From: Christensenella sp.
Lineage (GTDB): Bacteria > Bacillota > Clostridia > Christensenellales > Maliibacteriaceae
NCBI GenBank assembly: GCA_019420085.1
Contig: JAHZHV010000178.1
Span: 1 to 7,809 of the forward strand
Direction: 5' to 3'
DNA: 7,809 nt
Numbering within the stretch: the stretch's first letter is position 1; each line of letters begins with the position of its first letter. The translations under genes were made by a program, and so were the position numbers. Under the pieces are notes generated by a model. That model was not told the origin of the DNA, searched no databases, and saw only the letters and a list, made by a program, of their open reading frames with translations. Shown here in pieces: positions 1-6,346 of this stretch.

Positions 1-1
1 C

Positions 2-493
2 GATCTGCTGGCCAGCGACGGAACGCACCTGACGGGCTTGTGGCTGCCGGATCAAAAGTATTTTGCCTCTGTTTTGCCGCCGGATGCGCCGGTGTGCGCC
101 GATCTTGCGGTGTTTAAACGGACACACAGATGGCTGCGCGCCTACTTTGCAGGAGAACGGCTTGACTGGCTGCCCCCTTTGGCCTGGCCGCAGGCAAGCC
201 TGTTTCGCCAGGCAGTCTGGCATAAACTGATGCAGATTCCCTATGGACAGGTGACAACGTACGGTGCGCTTGCACAGTCGCTGGCGCAGGACGGCATGCA
301 TACTTCACCGCGGGCGGTTGCCGGTGCGGTAGCGCATAATCCGATCAGCATTGTAGTTCCGTGCCATCGCGTCGTGGGTGCGCGGGGGGCATTAACCGGA
401 TATGCCGGCGGCTTGCAGGCCAAGAAGTGGCTGCTTGCGCGCGAGGGCGTGGCTGTGCAGGACGCACGCGTGTGCATCCATGAGCGGTTTTGA
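2..493 (+). CDS. ogt: Methylated-DNA--protein-cysteine S-methyltransferase (Ogt/MGMT), 5' end outside window
   Basis: This enzyme repairs O6-alkylguanine (and O4-alkylthymine) in DNA by moving the alkyl group irreversibly onto its own cysteine. The frame is open from the first bases of the window (it begins DLLASDGTHLTGLW), so the true start lies upstream. A TTG at 38-40 is in frame but falls inside the conserved N-terminal domain and is not the start. About 163 codons are visible, close to the usual length of about 160-180, so only a few residues are missing. The N-terminal ribonuclease-like domain comes first. The C-terminal DNA-binding/active domain follows, with the winged-helix stretch YGQVTTYGALAQ, the GAVAHNPISIVVPCHRVVG signature (nucleophile Cys codon at 362-364) and the LTGYAGGLQAKKWLLAREG tail. 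The motif is canonical, so the protein should be active. A probable terminator follows, so it looks like the last gene of its transcript. Confidence 0.93.
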   Translation, partial: DLLASDGTHLTGLWLPDQKYFASVLPPDAPVCADLAVFKRTHRWLRAYFAGERLDWLPPLAWPQASLFRQAVWHKLMQIPYGQVTTYGALAQSLAQDGMHTSPRAVAGAVAHNPISIVVPCHRVVGARGALTGYAGGLQAKKWLLAREGVAVQDARVCIHERF

Positions 494-516
494 CGGTCGC
501 CAAAGCGGCGGAAAGA

Positions 517-548
517 CTGCTTTGTATGGACTTTCAAAGCGGGTTTTT
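517..548 (+). terminator. Probable intrinsic terminator after ogt
   Basis: The arm CTGCTTTG (517-524) pairs with CAAAGCGG (535-542) through one T·G wobble around a 10-base loop. A five-T run follows after one base (544-548). The stem is short and only partly GC-rich, so it is a moderate candidate. An extra upstream CAAAGC (501-506) could pair with the same left arm instead. Confidence 0.45.
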
Positions 549-560
549 CCCATGACGGGA

Positions 561-589
561 TTGAAGCGGCGGCGTTTGGATGCTATACT
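561..589 (+). promoter_or_regulatory. Sigma-70/SigA-type promoter for the UPF0371 gene
   Basis: A TTGAAG -35 (561-566) is separated by exactly 17 bases from a TATACT -10 (584-589). The -10 carries an upstream TGC (581-583), giving an extended -10. Transcription would begin near 596, leaving a leader of about 33 bases before the ATG at 629. The promoter sits between the probable ogt terminator and the UPF0371 ribosome binding site. Confidence 0.75.
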
Positions 590-628
590 GAAAAGCGAAC
601 ATTGACAAGCTTTATAACGGAGGCAGGG

Positions 629-2113
629 ATGGCAGGCAACGGTTTTGACAATGAAAAGTATCTGCGCATGCAGTCGCAGAAAATCAAAGAACGCATCGAC
701 CGCTTTGGCGGCAAGCTGTATCTTGAGTTCGGCGGCAAGCTGTTCGATGACTATCATGCCTCACGCGTCCTGCCCGGCTTTATGCCGGACAGCAAAATCC
801 GCATGCTGGAAGAGCTGCGTGATGAAGCGGAGATCGTGATTGTCATCAATGCGGATGATATCGAGAAGAACAAGCGGCGCGGTGATCTTGGAATCACCTA
901 CGACCTGGATGTGCTGCGGCTGATCGATGCGTTTCGCAGCAAGGGACTGTATGTGGGCAGCGTTGTGATTACGCATTATCGTGCGCAGTATGCGGCGGAT
1001 GCGTTCCGAAAGCGTCTGGCAACCCTTGGCGTACAAAGCTATCTGCATTATATGATCGCCGATTATCCGACGAATCTTCCGCTGATTGTCAGCGATGAAG
1101 GCTTTGGACGAAATGAGTATATCCAGACGCAGCGTTCGCTGATTGTCGTGACTGCGCCGGGTCCGGGCAGCGGCAAGATGGCAACGTGTCTGTCACAGCT
1201 GTATCATGAGCATAAGCGGGGCGTCAAAGCGGGCTATGCGAAGTTTGAGACATTCCCAATCTGGAATCTTCCGCTGCAGCATCCGGTGAACCTTGCCTAT
1301 GAGGCTGCAACGGCGGATTTGGATGACGTTAATATGATTGATCCGTTCCATTTGGAGACTTATGGAAAGACGGTTGTCAATTATAATCGCGATGTAGAGA
1401 TATTCCCCGTGCTGCGGGCGATGTTCGAACGCATCTACGGCACGTCGCCGTATCACAGCCCTACGGATATGGGCGTCAATATGGCCGGCAACTGTATTAT
1501 CGATGACGAAGTTTGCCGCCGTGCGGGACAGCAGGAGGTCATTCGCCGCTATTATGCAACTATGTGCGCACAGCGGCAGGGTCTTGCCGGAGAAAATGAG
1601 GTCATGCGTCTGCAGATGCTGATGAACCGTATGGGTGTTACGTCTGCCGATCGGCCTTGTGTCGGCGCTGCGCTGGCGCGTGAAAAGCAGACCGGCGGAC
1701 CGGCTACGGCGATTGAACTAAGCGGCGGACAGATTGTCACGGGCAAGACGTCCGATCTTTTGGGCGCCAGCGCCGCGGCGCTTTTAAATGCATTGAAGGT
1801 GCTTGCCGGCATTGAGGATGCCGCGCTGTTGATCTCGCCGCGCGTGATTGAGCCGATTCAAAAACTGAAAGTCGGCGTTTTGGGCAACCGCAATCCGCGC
1901 CTGCACACCGACGAGGTGCTGCTTGCGCTGTCAATTTGTGCGGCGGATGATGAAATTGCCGCACGGGCGATGCGCATGCTGCCGTTGCTGGACGGCTGTC
2001 AGGCGCATTCCAGTGTCATTTTGTCCAAGGTGGACGATACCCTGCTGCACAAACTCGGCGTGCAGATTACCTATGAGCCAAAGTACGAAACGTCTTCGCT
2101 GTATCACAACTGA
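629..2113 (+). CDS. UPF0371 / DUF1846 family protein
   Basis: I recognise this as a full-length member of the UPF0371 (DUF1846) family, whose biochemical role I cannot state with confidence. The start is taken at ATG 629, five bases after GGAGG (619-623). An in-frame TTG at 602 would include the ribosome binding site and is rejected. The product is 494 residues, in line with the roughly 490-505 of the family. Visible features are the conserved N-terminus (GFDNEKYLRMQSQKI, residues 5-19; LYLEFGGKLFDDYHASRVLPGF around 30-51), an alternating hydrophobic strand EIVIVINADDIE (68-79), and a glycine-rich nucleotide-binding-like loop TAPGPGSGKMAT (175-186) that is not a strict Walker A. There is also an HSPTDMGVNMAG segment (276-287) and the C-terminal ILSKVDDTLLHKLGV (464-478). 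No signal peptide or membrane segment is seen, so it should be cytoplasmic. It is probably co-transcribed with the dehydrogenase 49 bases downstream, which hints at a metabolic role. Confidence 0.92.
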   Translation: MAGNGFDNEKYLRMQSQKIKERIDRFGGKLYLEFGGKLFDDYHASRVLPGFMPDSKIRMLEELRDEAEIVIVINADDIEKNKRRGDLGITYDLDVLRLIDAFRSKGLYVGSVVITHYRAQYAADAFRKRLATLGVQSYLHYMIADYPTNLPLIVSDEGFGRNEYIQTQRSLIVVTAPGPGSGKMATCLSQLYHEHKRGVKAGYAKFETFPIWNLPLQHPVNLAYEAATADLDDVNMIDPFHLETYGKTVVNYNRDVEIFPVLRAMFERIYGTSPYHSPTDMGVNMAGNCIIDDEVCRRAGQQEVIRRYYATMCAQRQGLAGENEVMRLQMLMNRMGVTSADRPCVGAALAREKQTGGPATAIELSGGQIVTGKTSDLLGASAAALLNALKVLAGIEDAALLISPRVIEPIQKLKVGVLGNRNPRLHTDEVLLALSICAADDEIAARAMRMLPLLDGCQAHSSVILSKVDDTLLHKLGVQITYEPKYETSSLYHN

Positions 2114-2162
2114 GCGCGGCGTTTTGACAGATTTGGAGAAAAACGATCAGGAGGAAACACAC

Positions 2163-3122
2163 ATGAAAATCGTTGTTCTGGACGGCTATACGCTCAACCC
2201 CGGTGACCTGGACTGGAACGGTCTGGAGCGCCTGGGCGAACTGACGGTCTATGACCGCACCGATGCGGCCGATGTTGTGGCGCGCATCGGTGATGCGCAG
2301 ATTGTTTACACCAATAAGACGCCGATTACCGAGGAGACGCTTGCCGCCTGCCCGAACGTTAAGTTTATCGGCGTTCTGGCGACGGGCTACAATATTGTCG
2401 ATGTGGATGCTGCAAAGCGCCGCGGTATTCCTGTGTGCAATGTACCCACGTACGGCACGACGGCGGTGGCGCAGTACACCATGGCGCTGCTTCTTGAGAT
2501 CTGCCATCATATTGCCGCGCATTCCGACGCGGTCAAACAGGGCCGCTGGGCTTCCTGCCCCGACTTCTGCTTCTGGGACTATCCGCTGATTGAACTGGCC
2601 GGAAAGACGATGGGTATCATCGGTTTTGGCCGTATCGGACAGGACACGGCAAAGCTTGCGCAGGCTTTTGGCATGAAGATTCTGGCCTTTGACAGCAATC
2701 CGCGCAAGGAGCTGGAGAGCGATACGCTGCGCTATGTGGAACTGGATGAGCTGTTTGCAAACGCTGATGTCATTTCTCTGCATTGCCCGCTGTTCCCCTC
2801 CACGCAGGGCATCATCAATGCACAGAACATTGCAAAGATGAGGGACGGCGTCATTATCCTCAACGACTCCCGTGGCCCGTTGATTGTCGAGCAGGATCTG
2901 TATGATGCGCTGGAGAGCGGCAAGGTTGCCTATGCGGCGGTTGACGTGGTGTCCACCGAGCCGATCCGTGAGGATAATGTGCTGCTGAAGGCGAAGAATA
3001 TCTTCATTACGCCTCATATTGCCTGGGCGCCGAAGGAATCCCGCGCACGTCTGATGGACGTTGCAGTGAAGGATCTGGAGGCCTTCCTTGCCGGCAATCC
3101 GATCAATGTTGTCAATCCGTAA
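2163..3122 (+). CDS. D-2-hydroxyacid dehydrogenase (NAD-dependent, glycerate-dehydrogenase-like)
   Basis: This is an NAD(P)-dependent oxidoreductase that interconverts a 2-keto acid and the matching D-2-hydroxyacid (for example hydroxypyruvate/D-glycerate); the exact substrate cannot be read from sequence. The start is ATG 2163, eight bases after AGGAGG (2149-2154). The frame stays open further upstream but only inside the preceding gene. The product has 319 residues, typical of the family. The order is catalytic domain N-half, then the Rossmann fold with GFGRIG (154-159) and the acidic Asp177 ending the second strand, then the catalytic set Arg237 (in NDSRGPL), Glu266 (in VVSTEP) and His285 (in TPHIAWAP). 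Asp177 suggests a preference for NAD over NADP. The residue two before Arg237 is Asp235, where family members usually carry Thr or Ala, a mild oddity. The gene follows UPF0371 with no promoter in the 49-base gap and ends at a strong terminator. Confidence 0.93.
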   Translation: MKIVVLDGYTLNPGDLDWNGLERLGELTVYDRTDAADVVARIGDAQIVYTNKTPITEETLAACPNVKFIGVLATGYNIVDVDAAKRRGIPVCNVPTYGTTAVAQYTMALLLEICHHIAAHSDAVKQGRWASCPDFCFWDYPLIELAGKTMGIIGFGRIGQDTAKLAQAFGMKILAFDSNPRKELESDTLRYVELDELFANADVISLHCPLFPSTQGIINAQNIAKMRDGVIILNDSRGPLIVEQDLYDALESGKVAYAAVDVVSTEPIREDNVLLKAKNIFITPHIAWAPKESRARLMDVAVKDLEAFLAGNPINVVNP

Positions 3123-3128
3123 CGAATC

Positions 3129-3155
3129 AAAACGGCGCTGCATGCGCCGTTTTTT
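3129..3155 (+). terminator. Intrinsic terminator after the dehydrogenase gene
   Basis: AAAACGGCGC (3129-3138) pairs perfectly with GCGCCGTTTT (3144-3153) around a five-base TGCAT loop. The T-run is 3150-3155, followed by CTTTC. The A-tract on the left arm would also allow function in the reverse direction. It lies seven bases after the stop codon. Confidence 0.88.
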
Positions 3156-3187
3156 CTTTCTGCCAAAAAAGGAGGCAAGTATATCCG

Positions 3188-3868
3188 ATGATAACGGAAC
3201 CTATGACACAGCAGGCGTTGACGGCGATGATTGATCAGACGCTTTTGCGTCCGGATGCAACGCTTTCGCAGCTGGAAGCATTCTGTGCACAGGCAAAGGA
3301 ATATGCCTTTGGCGCAATTTGTGTCAGCAGCGCCATGGCGCATATCACCAAGCAGCTTCTGGGAAAAACCGACGTCCGCCTTTGTGCGACAGTCGGATTT
3401 CCGCATGGTCAGACCACGGTGGACACAAAGGTCTTTGAAGCGCGCGGCGCAATGCTTGACGGCGCGGACGAGATCGATTATGTGGTGAATCTGGTGTATG
3501 TCAAAAGCGGCGATTTTAAGGCCGTGGAGCGTGAAATGCGCCATATTGTCAGCGTATGCCACCGCTATGACAGGCTCGTCAAGGTGATCTTTGAGAATTG
3601 CTGCCTGACGCAGGCGGAAAAGGAAACCCTTTGCAGGATTGCGCTTGATGTGCGGCCGGATTTTATCAAGACCTCCACCGGATTTGGCGCAGGCAACGCC
3701 ACGGTCGAGGACGTGCGTTTGATGAAGCGGATCGTCGGCGATGCGATCGGCGTCAAGGCTTCCGGCGGCATCCGTGCCTGGCAGGATGCGAAGGCCATGC
3801 TCGAGGCAGGCGCGACGCGTATCGGCACCAGCGCCGGCGCGGTGATTGTGGATCAGTTCCGGGCGTAA
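3188..3868 (+). CDS. deoC: Deoxyribose-phosphate aldolase
   Basis: This class I aldolase splits 2-deoxy-D-ribose 5-phosphate into glyceraldehyde 3-phosphate and acetaldehyde, the last step in using deoxynucleosides as carbon. The product has 226 residues in a TIM barrel, the usual length of Gram-positive DeoC. Active-site landmarks are present: Asp97 in DGADEIDYVVN, Lys132 in VKVIFENC, the Schiff-base Lys161 in FIKTSTGFG, Lys190 in VKASGGIR, and the phosphate-binding RIGTSAG near the C-terminus. ATG 3188 lies 12 bases after GGAGG (3171-3175), a long spacing. The next in-frame ATG (3203) is even farther away, so 3188 is kept. I see no promoter between the upstream terminator and this gene, so expression may depend on read-through. 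No other deo genes (deoA, deoD/pupG, cdd) are in the window. Confidence 0.96.
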   Translation: MITEPMTQQALTAMIDQTLLRPDATLSQLEAFCAQAKEYAFGAICVSSAMAHITKQLLGKTDVRLCATVGFPHGQTTVDTKVFEARGAMLDGADEIDYVVNLVYVKSGDFKAVEREMRHIVSVCHRYDRLVKVIFENCCLTQAEKETLCRIALDVRPDFIKTSTGFGAGNATVEDVRLMKRIVGDAIGVKASGGIRAWQDAKAMLEAGATRIGTSAGAVIVDQFRA

Positions 3869-3882
3869 TGCTGACATTTTGA

Positions 3883-3910
3883 AAAAAAGCGGCTTTCCGG
3901 CCGCTTTTTT
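3883..3910 (+). terminator. Intrinsic terminator after deoC
   Basis: AAAAAAGCGGC (3883-3893) is the exact reverse complement of GCCGCTTTTTT (3900-3910), with a six-base TTTCCG loop. The six-T run gives a textbook terminator. The matching A-tract means it could also stop transcription from the other strand. It begins 14 bases after the deoC stop. Confidence 0.92.
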
Positions 3911-3950
3911 GTTTGCATTGATGCTGATACGCCGTATATGTATGGGAGTA

Positions 3951-3981
3951 TTGCGCAAAAAATGCGAAAACATGGTATAAT
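3951..3981 (+). promoter_or_regulatory. Promoter for the E2-like acyltransferase gene
   Basis: A perfect TATAAT -10 (3976-3981) preceded by TGG (3973-3975) makes an extended -10. The best -35 match is TTGCGC (3951-3956) at a longer than usual 19-base spacing, which an extended -10 can tolerate. Transcription should start around 3988, leaving a leader of roughly 40 bases to ATG 4030. Confidence 0.7.
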
Positions 3982-4029
3982 ACAGATGTCTTTATTCATT
4001 TTTAATTCTAAATGCATGGAGGAATGCCT

Positions 4030-4869
4030 ATGCGCGCGGACGGTAAACGCGTAAAGAATGCAAATCCGATGTACACCGTGGCGGCGTACATTATGGATAA
4101 GCGCAATGATGCGCAAAACATGATTGAACTTTTTATTCCCATCGAGCCGATGGAGCAGTATTTGAAGCGCAAACGCACGGAGGGTACGCCCCTGAGCCAT
4201 TTGGCAATTGTCATGGCGGCATATATCCGCGCAGTGGCGGAGTTTCCGCAGCTGAATCGGTTCGTTGTCAATAAGCGCATGTATGCGCGCAACGACGTTT
4301 CCATCGGCATGGTTGTGCTCAAGCCCGGCGAGACGGACGGCACAATGAACAAGATTTACTTCCAGCGTGAGGATGATATTTTTAAGGTGCAGGCGCGTAT
4401 TAATGAATACGTCAGCCGGAATCGGGAGAAGGGCGATACCAATGAGACGGATCGCATGATCACGTTCCTTTTGAAAATACCCGGTCTTGTCAATTTTGGC
4501 GTGGGGATGTTTAAATTGCTGGACCGCTACGGGCTTTTGCCGGGAAAAATCCTGCGCGCCAGTCCGTTTCATACAAGTCTTGTCGTGACCAATCTTGCCA
4601 GTATTCGTACGAATCATATTTATCATCATGTGTATAATTTCGGCACGACGAGCATGATTATTTCCATGGGAAATCTACGGGAAGTTCCGACCCGTACCAA
4701 AAATGGCGTGGAATTTGTGCGCTGCATGCCGCTGGGCGTCGTGATGGACGAACGCATCTGTACGGGCAGCTACTATGCGCGCGCATTTTCGCAGATGCGC
4801 CGGTATTTTGCCGACCCGACGCTGCTGGAAGGGCCGCCCAGAGTGGTCAACCTGGAGGACACAAAATAA
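4030..4869 (+). CDS. Stand-alone 2-oxoacid dehydrogenase E2-like acyltransferase-fold protein, catalytic motif altered
   Basis: The protein resembles the C-terminal catalytic domain of dihydrolipoamide acyltransferases (chloramphenicol acetyltransferase-like fold), without lipoyl or E1/E3-binding domains. ATG 4030 is chosen because it lies seven bases after GGAGG (4018-4022). ATGs at 4012 and 4024 are in frame but overlap or abut that site. The product is 279 residues. Family features are an N-terminal strand and helix with HLAIVMAAYIRAVAEFPQLNRFV (57-79), the SLVVTNLASIRTNHI strand region (183-197), and the end VVMDERICTGSYYARAFSQMRRYFADP (237-263). This last part aligns with the E2 DHRVVDGA...FL..L...LEDP signature. 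At the key site the sequence is D240-E-R-I-C-T-G246: Glu241 replaces the catalytic His and Thr245 replaces the Asp. It may therefore be non-catalytic or use another chemistry. No E1 or E3 genes are nearby. No membrane segment is evident. Confidence 0.82.
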   Translation: MRADGKRVKNANPMYTVAAYIMDKRNDAQNMIELFIPIEPMEQYLKRKRTEGTPLSHLAIVMAAYIRAVAEFPQLNRFVVNKRMYARNDVSIGMVVLKPGETDGTMNKIYFQREDDIFKVQARINEYVSRNREKGDTNETDRMITFLLKIPGLVNFGVGMFKLLDRYGLLPGKILRASPFHTSLVVTNLASIRTNHIYHHVYNFGTTSMIISMGNLREVPTRTKNGVEFVRCMPLGVVMDERICTGSYYARAFSQMRRYFADPTLLEGPPRVVNLEDTK

Positions 4870-4878
4870 ACTTTTTTC

Positions 4879-4906
4879 TTGCAAAGAGGATATTTTGTGT
4901 TAAAAT
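4879..4906 (+). promoter_or_regulatory. Promoter for the surface-protein gene
   Basis: A TTGCAA -35 (4879-4884), a 16-base spacer and a TAAAAT -10 (4901-4906) preceded by TGT (4898-4900, extended -10) lie in a distinctly AT-rich gap. Transcription would start near 4913, about 40 bases before ATG 4954. No terminator is visible after the preceding gene (stop at 4869), so some read-through into this gene is also possible. Confidence 0.62.
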
Positions 4907-4953
4907 AAAATTAATTTCCGTTTATTGGGAAAAATCAACACGGAGGTATGAAA

Positions 4954-6219
4954 ATGAGAAGAATTGTGAAGGGTGTCTGCTTTGTGGCGGTTCTTGCGCT
5001 GGCGCTGTGCGCCTTCGCCGGCGTCGCGCTGGCGGAGCCTGCATACGTGGCGAAAGTGGAAAATACGTCCTATGAAACGTTGCAGCAGGCGATTGACAAT
5101 GCAGACGGAAAAACCGTAACGCTGCTTGGCGATGTGAACGAGAGCGTGACGATTCCGGTGGATGCGACGGTAACGCTGAATCTGGGCGGTTTTAAACTGA
5201 CCAATACGGATGATATACATACGATCACCAATGAGGGTACGCTGATCGTGCAGGGCAGCGGTACTGTGGATAACGTCAGCCATGCGCGTGCAGCGCTGTT
5301 CAACGCCGCCGGTGCAGTAGCGACACTCAATGGCGGGAAGTTTACGCGCTCTTTGGAAGCGGGAACATATGAGCCCTATGGCGGAAACGGCAACTCCTTC
5401 TATGTCGTCCAGAACCAGGGAACGCTCACGATCAATGCTGGTGTCGTGGTCGAGGCAAACGGCGGGTTCTCCAGCCTAATGATCAACGGCGGTAAAACAC
5501 CGGCGGCAACCCTGACGATCAACGGCGGGTCTTTCAGCGGCGGCGTCAATACCGTTAAAAATGATGCGAATGGCACATTGAACGTGGCAAACGGTACCTT
5601 TGAAAACTATGTGCAGCATGCGCTGATGAACTGGAATGTCGCAAACGTCAACGGTGGCCAGTTTACCGCAGCGGATCGCGCGGCGGTTTTTAACGGTGAG
5701 TATGGCGAAGGCTGTGAGGGTACCCTCACCATTACAGGTGGCGAATTTGCAAGCGATGCGGGAATCGACGTCATCCAGATTTATGCGGCAGATGCAGCCG
5801 GGACAATTTCCATCAGCGGCGGCACCTATTCTTCTGCGAATGCGATGAATTATCTGAAGGATGATGCGGATGCACTGTCCCTCGACGGTACATATTATGT
5901 CGGCACGGCGGAAGCGTTGGCGGCGAAGGTTGCCGGTGCGCAGTCCGGCTCCAAGATTGTCCTGGTCAAGGGCGACTTTACGCTGAATATTCCGGCGGCC
6001 GGCGTTACGGTTACGCTTGGCGGTGATTTTGTGTCCGGAACGGTCAATGGACACGAGATTCCGACTGGCGACGGCATTGTGACGACGGCGCCGGTGCAGG
6101 ATGTGCCGCAGACGGGCGAGCGCAATATTGCCGCCGCGCTGACGGTTGCCGTGCTGGCATGCGCGGCCTCCGCACTGGCGATTGTGTTCTACGGCAAAAA
6201 GATGCGTCACACGGCGTAA
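4954..6219 (+). CDS. Secreted beta-helix-like repeat surface protein with C-terminal sortase-type anchor (VPQTGE)
   Basis: This is a predicted cell-surface protein of 421 residues and unknown specific role. ATG 4954 sits seven bases after GGAGG (4942-4946); the in-frame ATG at 4948 is only one base after it. Residues 1-27 form a signal peptide (MRRIVKG, then a hydrophobic core) with a likely cut at ALA|EP (27/28). Residues 39-80 (SYETLQQAIDNADGKTVTLL onward, to NLGGF) match a segment common at the front of Firmicute surface beta-helix proteins. The body carries repeated G-T-L-x-I-x-x-G strands, for example GTLTINAG (156-163), TLTINGGSF (186-194), GTLNVANGTF (207-216), NVNGGQF (231-237), GTLTITGGEF (256-265) and GTISISGGTY (283-292). 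These suggest a right-handed parallel beta-helix (pectate-lyase-like). The C-terminus has VPQTGE (384-389), a 23-residue membrane segment (391-413) and a basic tail GKKMRHTA. This is a sortase signal whose first residue is Val instead of Leu. No enzymatic motif is evident. Confidence 0.88.
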   Translation: MRRIVKGVCFVAVLALALCAFAGVALAEPAYVAKVENTSYETLQQAIDNADGKTVTLLGDVNESVTIPVDATVTLNLGGFKLTNTDDIHTITNEGTLIVQGSGTVDNVSHARAALFNAAGAVATLNGGKFTRSLEAGTYEPYGGNGNSFYVVQNQGTLTINAGVVVEANGGFSSLMINGGKTPAATLTINGGSFSGGVNTVKNDANGTLNVANGTFENYVQHALMNWNVANVNGGQFTAADRAAVFNGEYGEGCEGTLTITGGEFASDAGIDVIQIYAADAAGTISISGGTYSSANAMNYLKDDADALSLDGTYYVGTAEALAAKVAGAQSGSKIVLVKGDFTLNIPAAGVTVTLGGDFVSGTVNGHEIPTGDGIVTTAPVQDVPQTGERNIAAALTVAVLACAASALAIVFYGKKMRHTA

Positions 6220-6236
6220 GATGAATCGATAGAACC

Positions 6237-6276
6237 AAAAGACGTCATGCGCATTTGTGCGCATGGCGTCTTTTTT
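6237..6276 (+). terminator. Long-stem intrinsic terminator after the surface-protein gene
   Basis: A 17-base arm (6237-6253) pairs with 6258-6274 through a TTTG loop, with one T·G wobble (T6245 opposite G6266) and otherwise perfect complementarity. A six-T run ends it (6271-6276). The arm starts with AAAA, so it could act in both directions. It separates the surface-protein gene from the arsR promoter. Confidence 0.92.
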
Positions 6277-6286
6277 GAATACTATA

Positions 6287-6314
6287 TTGACTTTTTTCGA
6301 TTTGAGCATATAAT
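6287..6314 (+). promoter_or_regulatory. arsR promoter
   Basis: TTGACT (-35, 6287-6292), a 16-base spacer and a perfect TATAAT (-10, 6309-6314) make a strong SigA-type promoter. Transcription would start near 6321, inside the operator box described next, so repressor bound there would block initiation or early elongation. Confidence 0.82.
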
Positions 6315-6324
6315 GAAATCGAAA
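6295..6324 (+). repeat. Perfect 9-base inverted repeat flanking the arsR -10
   Basis: TTTCGATTT (6295-6303) and its exact reverse complement AAATCGAAA (6316-6324) are separated by 12 bases that hold the -10 hexamer. The right arm is half of operator box 1. The left arm is the same half-site, pointing the other way, just downstream of the -35. Together they suggest two repressor dimers could cover the promoter. Confidence 0.7.
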
Positions 6325-6335
6325 TTCATTGATTT
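6316..6335 (+). promoter_or_regulatory. Putative ArsR operator box 1 (upstream of arsR)
   Basis: The box AAATCGAAATTCATTGATTT is an imperfect palindrome (AAATC...GATTT outer arms) lying between the -10 and the ribosome binding site of arsR. Its reverse complement recurs before the permease with 17 of 20 bases the same. A/T-rich dyads ending in ATC...GAT are typical of ArsR-family operators; assignment to this regulator is inferred from position and duplication. Confidence 0.68.
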
Positions 6336-6346
6336 GAGGTGAGGGC

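Noticed and set aside
602..607. TTGACA before the UPF0371 gene (also at 2124-2129 and 7761-7766) as -35 elements
   Set aside because: None has a -10-like hexamer at 15-19 bases; the expected place falls in or beside the ribosome binding site.
1923..2162. Upstream extension of the dehydrogenase frame into the UPF0371 gene
   Set aside because: The extended residues do not resemble the family N-terminus, and AGGAGG sits correctly before ATG 2163.
2067..3143. Long minus-strand open frame (358 codons) opposite the dehydrogenase
   Set aside because: It mirrors the codon structure of a clearly real + strand gene, is rich in His/Arg/Asn, has no recognisable domain and no suitable ribosome binding site.
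3014..4629. Two overlapping minus-strand frames opposite deoC and the E2-like gene
   Set aside because: Both cross terminators and promoters that belong to + strand genes and show shadow-type composition.
4915..4932. Small inverted repeat TTTCC...GGAAA in the leader of the surface-protein gene
   Set aside because: A five-pair A/T-rich stem is expected by chance in such an AT-rich spacer, and it is not near any defined regulator.
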